From NCBI RefSeq assembly GCF_025137375.1, contig NZ_CP073720.1, forward strand, positions 2,876,501 through 2,940,500: 64,000 bases of DNA, given 5' to 3'. This stretch comes from Dactylosporangium fulvum (lineage in GTDB: Bacteria > Actinomycetota > Actinomycetes > Mycobacteriales > Micromonosporaceae). Shown here in pieces: positions 1-7,949 of this stretch; within the stretch, counting starts at the first letter, position 1, and each line of letters starts with the position of its first letter. Below the pieces are notes generated by a model. The model ran no database searches, was not told where the DNA came from, and was given only the letters and a program-made list of their open reading frames with translations. Made by a program: the position numbers and the translations under genes.

Positions 1-1
1 C

Positions 2-937
2 TTCTACCCGTATCCCGCGGCCGGGCAGGACTTCGGTGACGACGCCGCGTTCGCGCGGTACGGCGCCGGCTTCGCCGACAAGGGCGACTGGCGGCGCAAC
101 AACATCGACCTGCTCATCAAGGAGATGGACGCGCGTGTCCACGCGGCCAAGCCGTGGGTGAAGTTCGGGGTCAGCCCGTTCGGCATCTGGCGCAACAAGG
201 CCGCCGACCCGCTCGGCTCGGACACCAACGGCACCCAGTCCTACGACGCCAACTTCGCCGACACCCGCAAATGGGTGAAGGAGGGCTGGATCGACTACAT
301 CGTGCCGCAGGTGTACTGGAACATCGGCCTCGCCGTCGCCGACTACGCCAAGCTGGTCCCGTGGTGGGCCGACGTCGTCGCCGGCACCGACGTCCAGCTC
401 TACATCGGCCAGGCCGACTACAAGGTCGCCGCCGCCGGCCAGCCGGCCGCCTGGTTCGACCCGAACGAGCTCTCCGGGCACCTCACGCTCAACCGGCAGT
501 ACCCGCAGGTCCTCGGTGACGTGCACTTCAGCGCCGTGCAGGTGCGGGAGAACCGGCTCGGCGCCGAGACGATCCTCGCCGCCGAGCACCGCAGCCGGCC
601 GGCGTTCCCGCCCGCGTGGGGTCCGGCGAAGCCGTTGCTGTTCCCGGTGATCACCGGGGCGAAGCGGACCGCCGAGGGCGCCGAGCTGCGGTGGCACAAG
701 ACGGCGAGCGGGGCCGGCCCGTTCGGCGAGGTGACGTCCTACGGCGTGTACCGCTTCGACGGCGTGACCGTCCCCCAGGGCTGCGACCTGGCCGACGCCT
801 CGCACCTCGTGGCGACCGTGCGCGGCACGACGTACACCGACACGACGGCCGAGCCGGGCAAGCGGTACACGTACGTGGTGACCGCCCTCGACCGGCTGTG
901 GCACGAGAGTCCGGGCAGCCCGCCCCGCTGGATCTAG
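2..937 (+). CDS. GHL10-type glycoside hydrolase, C-terminal part (5' truncated by window)
   Basis: The reading frame is open from base 2, so the N-terminus lies outside the window. The visible protein resembles the C-terminal half of the family-10-like glycosyl hydrolase domain (GHL10/DUF187, YngK type), with the stretches FGVSPFGIWR near visible residue 57 and YIVPQVYWN near residue 100 that are typical of its TIM barrel. From about residue 205 the chain changes into a fibronectin-III-like module (PLLFPVITGAK, then GPFGEVTSYGVYRFDG and YTYVVTALDRLWHES). Such proteins are usually secreted and act on cell-wall or polysaccharide glycans. The substrate cannot be told from the sequence, and the signal peptide would be upstream of the window. 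A strong hairpin follows the stop codon. Confidence 0.8.
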   Translation, partial: FYPYPAAGQDFGDDAAFARYGAGFADKGDWRRNNIDLLIKEMDARVHAAKPWVKFGVSPFGIWRNKAADPLGSDTNGTQSYDANFADTRKWVKEGWIDYIVPQVYWNIGLAVADYAKLVPWWADVVAGTDVQLYIGQADYKVAAAGQPAAWFDPNELSGHLTLNRQYPQVLGDVHFSAVQVRENRLGAETILAAEHRSRPAFPPAWGPAKPLLFPVITGAKRTAEGAELRWHKTASGAGPFGEVTSYGVYRFDGVTVPQGCDLADASHLVATVRGTTYTDTTAEPGKRYTYVVTALDRLWHESPGSPPRWI

Positions 938-960
938 GTCAGGATCCCGTCAGGATCCGA

Positions 961-1000
961 CCGGCGAGGGTTCCCCTCGGTGGAGGGGGACCCTCACCGG
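961..1000 (+). terminator. hairpin terminator after GHL10 gene
   Basis: An imperfect inverted repeat begins 23 bases after the stop codon at 937. An 18-base left arm (CCGG.GAGGGT.CCCCTC) pairs with the right arm through a 3-4-base loop, with only two mismatches. There is no U-tract, as is common for actinobacterial intrinsic terminators. It probably ends the GHL10 transcript before the damaged insertion sequence. Confidence 0.6.
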
Positions 1001-1147
1001 CAGGCGTTGAGGAGCCCAGGTCAACCGTAGGTCACGCGGTGAGGTACGGCCACCGTCGGGTGACGGGCGGCGGCGCCCCGGGTCGCGTGGCCGGGGCGCC
1101 GCGGCGGGCGCCGGTCAGCAGCGTGGCACGCCCGGTATAAAGCCGTC

Positions 1148-1182
1148 TTGACGTCCTCTCCCGTCTGGAGTCGGGAGATTCC
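1148..1182 (-). other. IS605 right-end hairpin / possible omega-RNA 3' end
   Basis: Read on the minus strand just after the tnpB stop, the sequence shows a 7-bp stem (TCTCCCG, 1157-1163, with CGGGAGA, 1172-1178) and an 8-base loop, then AGGACGTCAA. This matches the usual IS605 right end (hairpin then GTCAA). In intact elements it also forms the 3' part of the TnpB guide RNA (omega RNA), with the guide read from the flank immediately beyond. Here that flank would be the bases below 1148. Whether it is transcribed is unknown. Confidence 0.6.
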
Positions 1183-1188
1183 GGCCTG

Positions 1189-2257
1189 TCACGCCGCTTT
1201 CGCGGCAGACTTCCGGCGGGTTACCGCTTCGCCACGCGGCGCCAGCGTCACCGCTGGTCTTACCTGCGCTCCACGGCCGTTGCTGTCCGCCCGTCCGGCG
1301 GCCACGATGTTCTTCGCCGCGTTCACGTCCCGGTCGTGGGTTACCCCGCATGAACATGTCCACGACCGGACGTTCAGCGGCAGCTTGTCGCCGAGGCGTC
1401 CACAGTCCGAGCACATCCGGGTCGACGGGAAGAACCGGCCGACCCTGCCGAACGTACGTCGTGGACAGCTTGTGCAGCCAGTCCCTACGCGAATCGGCCA
1501 CCCTGGCGTGCGCCTTGGCGACCTTCACCACAGCTTTCTTGCGGTTGTTCGACCCGCGCTGCTTGCGCGACAGCGCCTGCCGCAACCGGCGCAGACGGCG
1601 TTCGGCGTTGCGCAGGAAACGGGGTGCGTCGACCTTCGTGCCGTCGGAGCGGACCGCGAAGTGCGCCAGTCCGAGGTCGATCCCAACCTCCGACTCCGAC
1701 GGCGGAAGCGGTGCGTCCCCGGCCTGCACGACGAACGACGCGAAGTATCGCCCGGACGCGTCCCTGACGATCGTGATCGAGGTCGGCTCGGCGGGCAGAT
1801 CCCGAGACCAGCGCACCTCGACGTCACCGATCTTCGGTAGCCGCAACTTGCCGTTGTCGAGCACCTTGAACCAGGCGTTGGCGGTGAACCGGATCGCCTG
1901 CCGGCCGTCCTTGCGGGATCGGAATCTGGGCGGTGCCACCTTGCGGCCCTTGCGCTTGCCGGACAGCGAGTTGAAGAAGTTGCGGTAGGCGGTGTTCAGG
2001 TCCGCGAGGGCCTGCTGCAACACGACCGCCGACACTTCGCCGAGCCACGCCCGCTGCGGGGCGGACTTGGCCTTGGTGATGACCTGCTTCGACAGCTCGC
2101 CGTCCGTGATGCAGGGCAACCCGGCGGCGTGCGCCTCCTGCCGAACGCGCAGCCCGTCGTTGAACACAACCCGCGCGCACCCGAACGCCCGCGCCAATGC
2201 CTGCCGCTGCCCCGGTGCCGGGTAGATGCGGTAGTTGTACCGGAGCTGCACCGGCAC
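1189..2257 (-). pseudogene. tnpB: TnpB (IS605 OrfB) pseudogene with internal deletion
   Basis: From the ATG at 2257 the first frame encodes a normal TnpB N-terminus and the RuvC-I motif GIDLGLAHFA, up to WLHKLSTTYV near 1458. The continuation is in another frame: VGRFFPSTRMCSDCG, the second zinc-finger half CSCGVTHDRD, and DRDVNAAKNIV carrying the RuvC-III aspartate, ending at 1189. Compared with the family, about 55-60 residues between these parts are missing, including the RuvC-II glutamate region. The deletion length is not a multiple of three. The original frame runs on as low-complexity sequence to 1115. The catalytic centre is therefore incomplete and the nuclease should be dead. Confidence 0.85.
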
Positions 2258-2262
2258 ATTCT

Positions 2263-2603
2263 AGTTTCGGCACGAGGTATTCACCGACCTGCACCTGACG
2301 CGCCTCGAAGAGATCATGCGGGCGGTATGCGCCGACTTCGAGACCGAGTTGGTCGAGTTCAACGGCGAAGCCGATCACGTCCATCTGCTGGCGAACTTCC
2401 CGCCGAAGATCGCCGTGTCGAGGCTTGTCAACAGCCTCAAGGGGGTCTCGTCCCGGCGGATGCGGCAGGAGTTTCCCGACCTCGTACGGCACTACTGGCG
2501 GGCCAACCGACTATGGTCGGGGTCGTACTTCGCCGGGTCGGTTGGCGGAGCGCCACTGGACGTGTTGCGGAAGTACATCGAAGACCAGAACCGGCCCACC
2601 TGA
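2263..2603 (+). pseudogene. tnpA: TnpA (IS200 Y1 transposase), 5'-truncated
   Basis: The frame encodes the C-terminal two thirds of an IS200-type Y1 transposase. It contains the HUH pair in DHVHLLANFPP, then LKGVSSRRMRQEFPDL, YWRANRLWSGSYF and the region with the nucleophilic tyrosine, RKYIEDQ. Homology begins already at HEVFTDLHL near 2271, in frame but preceded by a TAG at 2262-2264 and without a start codon. The first internal ATG is at 2316. About 35-40 N-terminal residues are missing, at the junction with the tnpB start. It is probably inactive unless an internal start is used. Confidence 0.8.
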
Positions 2604-2611
2604 CAGCAGGA

Positions 2612-2905
2612 TCACGAACACACCTCCACCTCCACCCTGAAGAACGGAGCACTGGCGTGTGATCGGTAGCTGGTGTCGCCGAGGTTGGCGACCCGGTCGA
2701 CCGTGCCCGGCGCGCTCGCCACCACGGGATCGCCCAGGTCGTCGGTGCGGTTGAAGTCGATCGCGTTGGCCGGGCTGTGGTTGCTGCGGGTCTGCCCGGA
2801 CCAGTTCTGTCCACAGGGGAACGGCACCTTGAACGTGGGGGCGGCCAGCGCGGCCGTCGCCGGCTCGGTCACGGCGGCGACGCCGACGAGCGTCGCGAAA
2901 GTTTC
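2612..2905 (-). pseudogene. M23 family metallopeptidase, N-terminal fragment
   Basis: The minus strand encodes VGVAAVTEPATAALAAPTF, which looks like the end of a signal peptide. It is followed by FPCGQNWSGQTRSNHSPANA and AIDFNRTDDLGDPVVASAPG, the opening of the M23/LytM peptidoglycan endopeptidase domain, with the metal-binding aspartate context FNRTDDLGDPV. Homology stops after LGDTSY near 2670, where unrelated sequence begins and leads to a stop at 2612. Upstream, a TAA at 2906-2908 cuts the frame before any ATG, so only a GTG at 2872 remains as a possible start. Both ends are thus lost. Insertion of IS605-type elements is the likely cause. Confidence 0.7.
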
Positions 2906-2971
2906 TTACACCGGGCCCCGTTCCGTCGAGGAGACCGCCGCCGCACAACCGAACCCGTGGGGTGACCCAGA

Positions 2972-3004
2972 GAGTTCCCCCCTCCAGGGAGGGGAGGAGG
3001 TCAA
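2972..3004 (+). other. orphan IS605-type right-end hairpin
   Basis: A GAGTTC-like leader is followed by a 6-bp stem (CCCCTC, 2979-2984, with GAGGGG, 2989-2994) around CAGG, then AGGAGGTCAA. The layout closely matches the right end at 1148-1182 on the other strand. No tnpB precedes it on the plus strand. Its terminal TCAA overlaps the complement of the stop codon of the SARP gene (3001-3003), so an element probably once ended exactly at the 3' end of that gene. Confidence 0.5.
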
Positions 3005-5982
3005 CCGGCGAGGAACGGTGGCAGGTGCAGTGCGGCGTCGTCCGCGTCGAGCCCGGCGAGGATCGACCGCCACTCCCGGCGGTAGGCCAGGGCGGCGGCC
3101 TCGTCACCGGCGGCGGCCGAGATCCGGTCGAGGCGGGCCGACGCTCGGGCGACCTGCGGCAGCGCGCCGATGCGGCGCCAGATGTCCAGGGCCTGGCGCA
3201 GATGGGCGACCGCCTGCGCCCGCCGTCCCTCGGCGGCGGCCAGGTCACCCATCGCGCGCAGCGTTTCGGCGAGGCCGTCGGGCTGACCGACCTTCCGGTG
3301 CCCCGCCAGCGCCCGGTCCAGCCGTGCCGCGGCCTCGGGCCACCGTCCCCGCCGGATGTCCGCGTCGGCGAGCGCCTGCTCGACATAGGCCGTGCCCAGG
3401 TCGTCCCCGACCTCCTGGCCGGTCCGCAGCGCCGCGGTCAGTGCCCGCTCCGCGTCGGCGGGCCGTCCGGCCTCGATGAGCGCCAGGCCGTAGTGGTAGC
3501 GCAGGACAGCGGTCCGCAGCGACCCGGCCGGTGCGGCGTCGACGGCGAGCGCCTCTTCCAGCAGCGCCACGGCGGTCGCGGCGTCGCCCGCCTCCCAGGC
3601 GGCGAACGCGAGGCTGTCCAGGCTGTCGCGCAGCAGCGAACCGGCCACGCCGGTGTCGCGGGCCGCCTCGACCGCCTGGCGCAGCCGGTCGAACGCCGCA
3701 CCGAACCGCCCGACGCGGACCTCGGCCAGGCCGGCGTTGCGGAGCGACCGCACCTCGAGCTCCCGATCGCCGAGCCGGCGCGCCACGCTCAGCTGCTCGG
3801 CCGCGACGGCCGGGAGCGGGTCGTACTCGTCGCGCTGGAGATGACAATTGTAGAGGCCTCCGAGCAGCTGTACGAGGAGCGGGCCGGGCCCGAGCGGGCG
3901 GACGCAGGCGATCGCCTCGTGGAGCGTGGCCTCCCAGTCGTCGGTGTAGGAGCGGTTCCCGAGGAATCCCGAGAGGCTCAGCGCGAGCGCGCCGGCGAGG
4001 CCGGGCAGGCCGGTCCGGGCCGCCAGGCCGACCGCCGTGACCAGCCCGGCGCGTTCGGTCTCGAACCAGTCGAGCACACCGGCGCGCATCGCGCGTGCGC
4101 CGCTGCCGGGCGGCGCCGGCACCTCCACGCCGAGCCCGCCCGCGGGATCACCGAGCAGCTCGTCCGCCTCGCTCGCGAGCGCGAGCCAGCCGGTCAGCAG
4201 CCGCTCCAGCGCCCGGTCCCGCTCGGCCGGCGGCTCCTCGGCCGCCTGGCGCTCCCGGGCGAACTCGGCGACCAGTTCGTGGAGCCGGTACCGCTCCTGA
4301 CCGGTGCCGTCCCGGCCGAGCGACTCCACCAGGTGGACGTCCGTGAGCCGGCCGAGCAGCGCGCGGGCCCGCTCGGGCGGAGCGTCGAGCAGCACCTCGG
4401 CGACCCACTCCGGCCAGTCGGCCGTGGCGAGCACGCCCAGCCGCAGGAAGAGCCGCCGTGCGTCAGCCGGCAGCGCTTCGCAGCTCAGCGCGATCGTCGC
4501 CCGGACGTCGAGGTCACCGACCGCCAGCTCGTCCAGCCGGCCGCGCTCCGCCGCCAGGCGCTCCCGCAGCTCGTCGAGCGGGGTGTCCGGCCGCAGTGCC
4601 AGCCGGGCGGCCACGATGCACACGGCGAGCGGCAGCCCGCCGCACAGTCGCACGATCTCCGCCGCGGCCTGCGGCTCGGCGGCGACCCGCGCGTCGCCCA
4701 CGCCGCCGGCGAGGAGCCGGATCGCGTCCTCGGCCCGCAGCGCCGGCACCGCGAAGCGGTCCGCGTTCAGCAGCGCCGCCAGCTGCCGCCGCGAGGTCAC
4801 CAGGACACCGCCCGACCCCGGCAGCAGCGGCCGTACCTGTGCCTCGTCGGCGGCGTCGTCGAGCACGACGAGCATCCGGCCGCGCGCGAGATGGCTGCGG
4901 TACAGCGTGACCCGCTCCTCGGGATCCCTGGGCATGCCGGCGCTCTCGACGCCCAGCGCCCGCAGGAACCGCTCCAGGACGCGGTACGGGTCCGCGGGAT
5001 CGTCCTGGCTGCCGCGGAGGTCGGCGTAGAGCTGCCCGTCCGGGAACGCCGGGCTCAGCCGGTGACCCGCTGCCAGGGCCAGGCCGCTCTTGCCGATCCC
5101 GCCGGGCCCCACCAGCAGGATGACGGGGGAGGCCCCGCCGTCGAGCCGCCCGGCGACCTCGTCGAGCAGCGGGTCGCGGCCCGTCAGCGCGGCCGGCCGG
5201 GGAAGCTGCCGCGGCACCGGTGGTGCGGACGTCGCGGCGGTCCCGCCGGTCGGCCGCCCCAGCAGGATCTGCCGTTCCGCGTTGCGCAGCAACGGCCCCG
5301 GCTCCACGCCGATGTCGTCGACGAGCCGCCGGTACGCGCGCCGGTAGACGGCGAGCGCCTCCGCCCGGCGGCCGGCGCCGGCCAGCGCCAGCATCTGCCG
5401 GCGGTAGAGCCGCTCCGCGTACGGGTTCTCGGCGACCAGCGGCGCGACCTCGCGCAGGACGGTGTCGAAGTCACCGAGCGCCAGCGCGGCGTCCAGCTTC
5501 GTCTCGGCCGCGGCGAGCCGCTCCCGGTGCAGGGTCTCGCGGATCTCGTCGGCGTGCGCGCCGGCGAGGTCGGCCAGCGCCGGGCCCCGCCAGAGCGACA
5601 GCGCCCGGTCCAGCAGCGCCGCCGCGGCCGTGTGGTCGCCCGCCCCGGCGGCGGCGCGGCCCCGTCCGGCGAGGCCCCGGAACTCCGCGAGGTCCAGGTG
5701 GTGCGGGCCGAGCCGCAGCACGTACCCGGCGGGCCGGGTCTCGATCAGGGCCGGATCGGCGGCGCGGAACCGGCGCCGCAGCCCGCTGATCAGGTTGTGC
5801 AGCTGGGCCTTCGCGGTGCCCGGCGGCGTGTCCCAGAGCCGGGTGATCAGCAGCTCGGCGGGGATCGACCGGCCGGCGTCGACGAGCAGTGTCGCGAGCA
5901 CCAGCCGCTCGCGTCCGCTGCCGCTGGGCAGGAGCCGTCCCGTGTGCCGCACCTCGACCGGTCCCAAGAGCCCGAACTCCAC
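3001..5982 (-). CDS. SARP/AfsR-type transcriptional regulator (wHTH-BTAD-NB-ARC-TPR)
   Basis: This 993-residue protein has the AfsR layout. A winged-helix DNA-binding domain occupies residues 1-90 (start MEFGLLGPVEVR). A bacterial transcriptional activation domain follows at about 95-245. An NB-ARC ATPase spans about 265-540, with Walker A GPGGIGKSG near 295 and Walker B-like VVLDDAADEA near 375. Helical TPR-like repeats fill the C-terminal 400 residues. AfsR/SARP proteins activate secondary-metabolite or developmental genes, and AfsR is phosphorylated by membrane Ser/Thr kinases of the AfsK type. The divergent neighbour here is such a kinase. The start is a GTG at 5982; no in-frame ATG lies nearby upstream. 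A relic of an insertion-sequence end touches its stop codon, so the extreme C-terminus may have been altered. Confidence 0.9.
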   Translation of the reverse strand: MEFGLLGPVEVRHTGRLLPSGSGRERLVLATLLVDAGRSIPAELLITRLWDTPPGTAKAQLHNLISGLRRRFRAADPALIETRPAGYVLRLGPHHLDLAEFRGLAGRGRAAAGAGDHTAAAALLDRALSLWRGPALADLAGAHADEIRETLHRERLAAAETKLDAALALGDFDTVLREVAPLVAENPYAERLYRRQMLALAGAGRRAEALAVYRRAYRRLVDDIGVEPGPLLRNAERQILLGRPTGGTAATSAPPVPRQLPRPAALTGRDPLLDEVAGRLDGGASPVILLVGPGGIGKSGLALAAGHRLSPAFPDGQLYADLRGSQDDPADPYRVLERFLRALGVESAGMPRDPEERVTLYRSHLARGRMLVVLDDAADEAQVRPLLPGSGGVLVTSRRQLAALLNADRFAVPALRAEDAIRLLAGGVGDARVAAEPQAAAEIVRLCGGLPLAVCIVAARLALRPDTPLDELRERLAAERGRLDELAVGDLDVRATIALSCEALPADARRLFLRLGVLATADWPEWVAEVLLDAPPERARALLGRLTDVHLVESLGRDGTGQERYRLHELVAEFARERQAAEEPPAERDRALERLLTGWLALASEADELLGDPAGGLGVEVPAPPGSGARAMRAGVLDWFETERAGLVTAVGLAARTGLPGLAGALALSLSGFLGNRSYTDDWEATLHEAIACVRPLGPGPLLVQLLGGLYNCHLQRDEYDPLPAVAAEQLSVARRLGDRELEVRSLRNAGLAEVRVGRFGAAFDRLRQAVEAARDTGVAGSLLRDSLDSLAFAAWEAGDAATAVALLEEALAVDAAPAGSLRTAVLRYHYGLALIEAGRPADAERALTAALRTGQEVGDDLGTAYVEQALADADIRRGRWPEAAARLDRALAGHRKVGQPDGLAETLRAMGDLAAAEGRRAQAVAHLRQALDIWRRIGALPQVARASARLDRISAAAGDEAAALAYRREWRSILAGLDADDAALHLPPFLAG

Positions 5983-6010
5983 CGACCATTGATATCAAAC
6001 CGGGCCGGAC

Positions 6011-6032
6011 CCGCTAACAAGCCGCTAACAAG
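6011..6032. promoter_or_regulatory. 11-bp perfect tandem repeat, candidate SARP binding site
   Basis: CCGCTAACAAG occurs twice with no gap (6011-6021 and 6022-6032) in the 125-bp divergent region between the SARP gene and the kinase gene. SARP proteins are known to bind heptamer direct repeats with 11-bp periodicity, so this spacing fits autoregulation or control of the kinase operon. The repeats lie 29-50 bases upstream of the SARP start codon. Confidence 0.55.
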
Positions 6033-6107
6033 TGATCGATGCCGGTGACGGGAACTCCCTAGACTGGCGGCCATTGCCCAGGGGCTGCAAGGGAACGGTG
6101 TGGATTG

Positions 6108-7949
6108 GTGTCGATGAACGGGGGCCCGGGTCACGTCGGCCCGGCCGACGCGCTCGACCGGTACGAGTTCGTGGAACGACATGCCGCGGGCGGCGAGGGT
6201 GAGGTGTGGCTGGCCCGCGAGCACCACGGCACCGAGTCGTTCTCGTACGCCGTGAAGATGATCCAGATCGACGACGACTCGGTCGCGGAGCGCCATCTCG
6301 GGGACCTGCGGCTGCAGGCAGCGCTCGCGACGCAGCTGGAGCACCCGGCGTTGGTGAAGGTGAAGGAGGTCTTCGTCGGCCCGCCGCCGCACCCCGCCGG
6401 CGAGGGGGCCGTCGCCACCGGTCGCCGCTTGTACTTCGTGATGAAGTGGATCGAGGGCCGCAACCTCCAGGAGGCGCTGGAGCGGGGCGAGCTGCCGGGC
6501 CTCGACGTGCTGGCGCCGCTGGAGCAGGTCGCCGAGGCGGTCGACTACCTGCACAGCGGGCGGGACAGCAACGGCGCCCCCGTGATCCACCGCGACATCA
6601 AGCCCGCGAATATCCTGATCGCCGCCGACGGCCGGGTGTACCTGGTCGACTTCGGGCTGGTCCGCCTGCGCAGCACCGACCGGACCTCGCGGATCTTCGG
6701 TACCGCCCCGTTCATGGCGCCGGAGTCCCTCGCCCGCGGCGAGTACACCCCGGCGACCGACCGCTACACGCTGGGCGCGACCGTCTACTACGCACTGACC
6801 GGCGAGGCGCCGGTGCCCGGTGACGTGGACGGCATGGCGCAACGGCTCACGGCGGCGCTCGGGCCGGGCCGGGACCGGGAGGTCCGCGGCATCCTCGCGA
6901 TGCTCGCGGTGCAGCCCGAAGCGCGGCCCGCGAGCGCGGCCCGCTGGATCCGCGCCCTGCGGACACCACCGCCGCAGACCACGACGGGCCCGGGGTTGCC
7001 GACGGGACCGGGGTTGCCGGCAGGCCCGGGAGCGCTGACGGGCCCGCCCACCGCGGCCGCGACCCCGGCGTATCCGCTGCCGCCGGGCTCGTTCGCCGCC
7101 GCGCCGCCGTCGCGGCCGGGCTCGTTCGCCGCCGTGCCGCAGTCCCGGCAGCCGGTGAACTATCCGCTGCCGCCGGGCAGCCTCGGCGGACCGGGGCGGT
7201 CCCCGGCCGCCGGCGGTCTCGCCGGCGCGCCGCCGCCGCGGAAGAGCAAGGCCGGCAAGGTTCTGCTGGTGATCGCCGCCGTGGTGCTGGTGCTCGTCGT
7301 CGGCTGCTTCTACTTCACCGTCGAGAAACTCGGGTCGGCCGCGGACCGGCTCGCCGGTGAACCGGGATCCACCGGTGGGCCCGGTGCGACCCGGTCGTTC
7401 GACAAGAGCCGGCCCCCGCCGCCGGTGACGGACCTGCGGGCGGCGCTGGTGTCCGTCGGTGACATCACCGCGGTCATGAGCACGTCGTCCGGCTCGGTCC
7501 AGACCCGCAGTGACGAGGGATGGCTCCAGGGCGGGCTGTCCCGCCTGAAGCTGTGCGCCGACGGCGCGGTCGCCGGGGACGCCATCGCCGGCACCGAGAC
7601 CAACACCTTCAAGGCCATCAGCGCCCAGGGCCAGCCGTACGTGAGTTCGGCGGTCGCCGGGTTCTACGGCGACGAGGCGAAGGTCTTCTTCGCCGCGCTG
7701 CGCGACAAGGCGGGCCGATGCGGATGGTCGCAGATGCAGACCGCCGCGCTCGGCGAGGAGACGCTGGGCGTCTTCAGCGACAACGGGGACGACAAGGTGG
7801 CCATCGTCTTCGTCCGCAGCGGCCAGGTCGTCGTCGAGGTGGCGGTGACGGGGCAGGCCTTTTTGAGCGAGACGCGCGGCAGCTACCAGTCCGACGCGAT
7901 CCGGCTCGCCACCGCGATGGCCGGACGGCTCCCGAAGAGCGGCTCATGA
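6108..7949 (+). CDS. membrane Ser/Thr protein kinase with extracellular sensor domain
   Basis: The N-terminal half is an STPK domain: ATP-binding lysine in YAVKMIQ, catalytic loop HRDIKPANI, DFG in YLVDFGLVRL, and FGTAPFMAPE. A Pro/Gly-rich linker with GPGLP and YPLPPGS repeats follows. A single membrane helix at about residues 383-404 (VLLVIAAVVLVLVVGCFYF) leads to an outer domain of about 200 residues with two cysteines (KLCADG, GRCGW), resembling the PknH-type sensor domain. It would phosphorylate cytoplasmic targets; the obvious candidates are the FHA domains of the protein encoded immediately downstream and the SARP regulator. TTG 6105, GTG 6108 and ATG 6114 are all possible starts; AGGGAA at 6090-6095 fits the GTG. 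Its stop overlaps the next start (ATGA). Confidence 0.9.
   Translation: MSMNGGPGHVGPADALDRYEFVERHAAGGEGEVWLAREHHGTESFSYAVKMIQIDDDSVAERHLGDLRLQAALATQLEHPALVKVKEVFVGPPPHPAGEGAVATGRRLYFVMKWIEGRNLQEALERGELPGLDVLAPLEQVAEAVDYLHSGRDSNGAPVIHRDIKPANILIAADGRVYLVDFGLVRLRSTDRTSRIFGTAPFMAPESLARGEYTPATDRYTLGATVYYALTGEAPVPGDVDGMAQRLTAALGPGRDREVRGILAMLAVQPEARPASAARWIRALRTPPPQTTTGPGLPTGPGLPAGPGALTGPPTAAATPAYPLPPGSFAAAPPSRPGSFAAVPQSRQPVNYPLPPGSLGGPGRSPAAGGLAGAPPPRKSKAGKVLLVIAAVVLVLVVGCFYFTVEKLGSAADRLAGEPGSTGGPGATRSFDKSRPPPPVTDLRAALVSVGDITAVMSTSSGSVQTRSDEGWLQGGLSRLKLCADGAVAGDAIAGTETNTFKAISAQGQPYVSSAVAGFYGDEAKVFFAALRDKAGRCGWSQMQTAALGEETLGVFSDNGDDKVAIVFVRSGQVVVEVAVTGQAFLSETRGSYQSDAIRLATAMAGRLPKSGS

Larger units (their letters stand above)
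1148..2603. mobile_element. degenerate IS200/IS605-family element (divergent tnpA/tnpB)
   Basis: The element has the IS605 layout: tnpB on the minus strand (1189-2257) and tnpA on the plus strand (2263-2603), head to head. Both genes are damaged: tnpB has lost an internal segment and changed frame, and tnpA lacks its N-terminal part. The right end still carries the subterminal hairpin and the GTCAA terminus expected for this family. No terminal inverted repeats are expected, because IS200/IS605 elements end in short hairpins. The left border cannot be fixed exactly; homology to tnpA stops at 2603. The element appears to lie in, or beside, an M23 peptidase gene whose severed start is next to it. 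Confidence 0.8.

Noticed and set aside
961-1023. The hairpin after the GHL10 gene followed by GGAGCCCAGGTCAA, read as a third IS605 right end
   Set aside because: The hairpin is longer and lies too far from the GTCAA-like sequence compared with the two convincing ends. A plain terminator explains it better.
2616-2652. A CTCC...TTCAGGG...GGAG sequence next to the M23 break, as a further IS605 end
   Set aside because: The stem is short and imperfect and the GTCAA terminus is missing.
2962-6048. A 1028-codon open frame on the plus strand across 2962-6048
   Set aside because: It is the antisense shadow of the SARP gene. It has no recognisable domain, and its composition (Arg, Gly, Pro, Gln) is typical of GC-rich shadow frames.
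7000-7200. Repeats in the kinase linker (GPGLP, YPLPPGS) as a DNA-level repeat array or CRISPR-like structure
   Set aside because: They are imperfect, in frame and encode a Pro/Gly-rich linker, as is usual between kinase and membrane segments.
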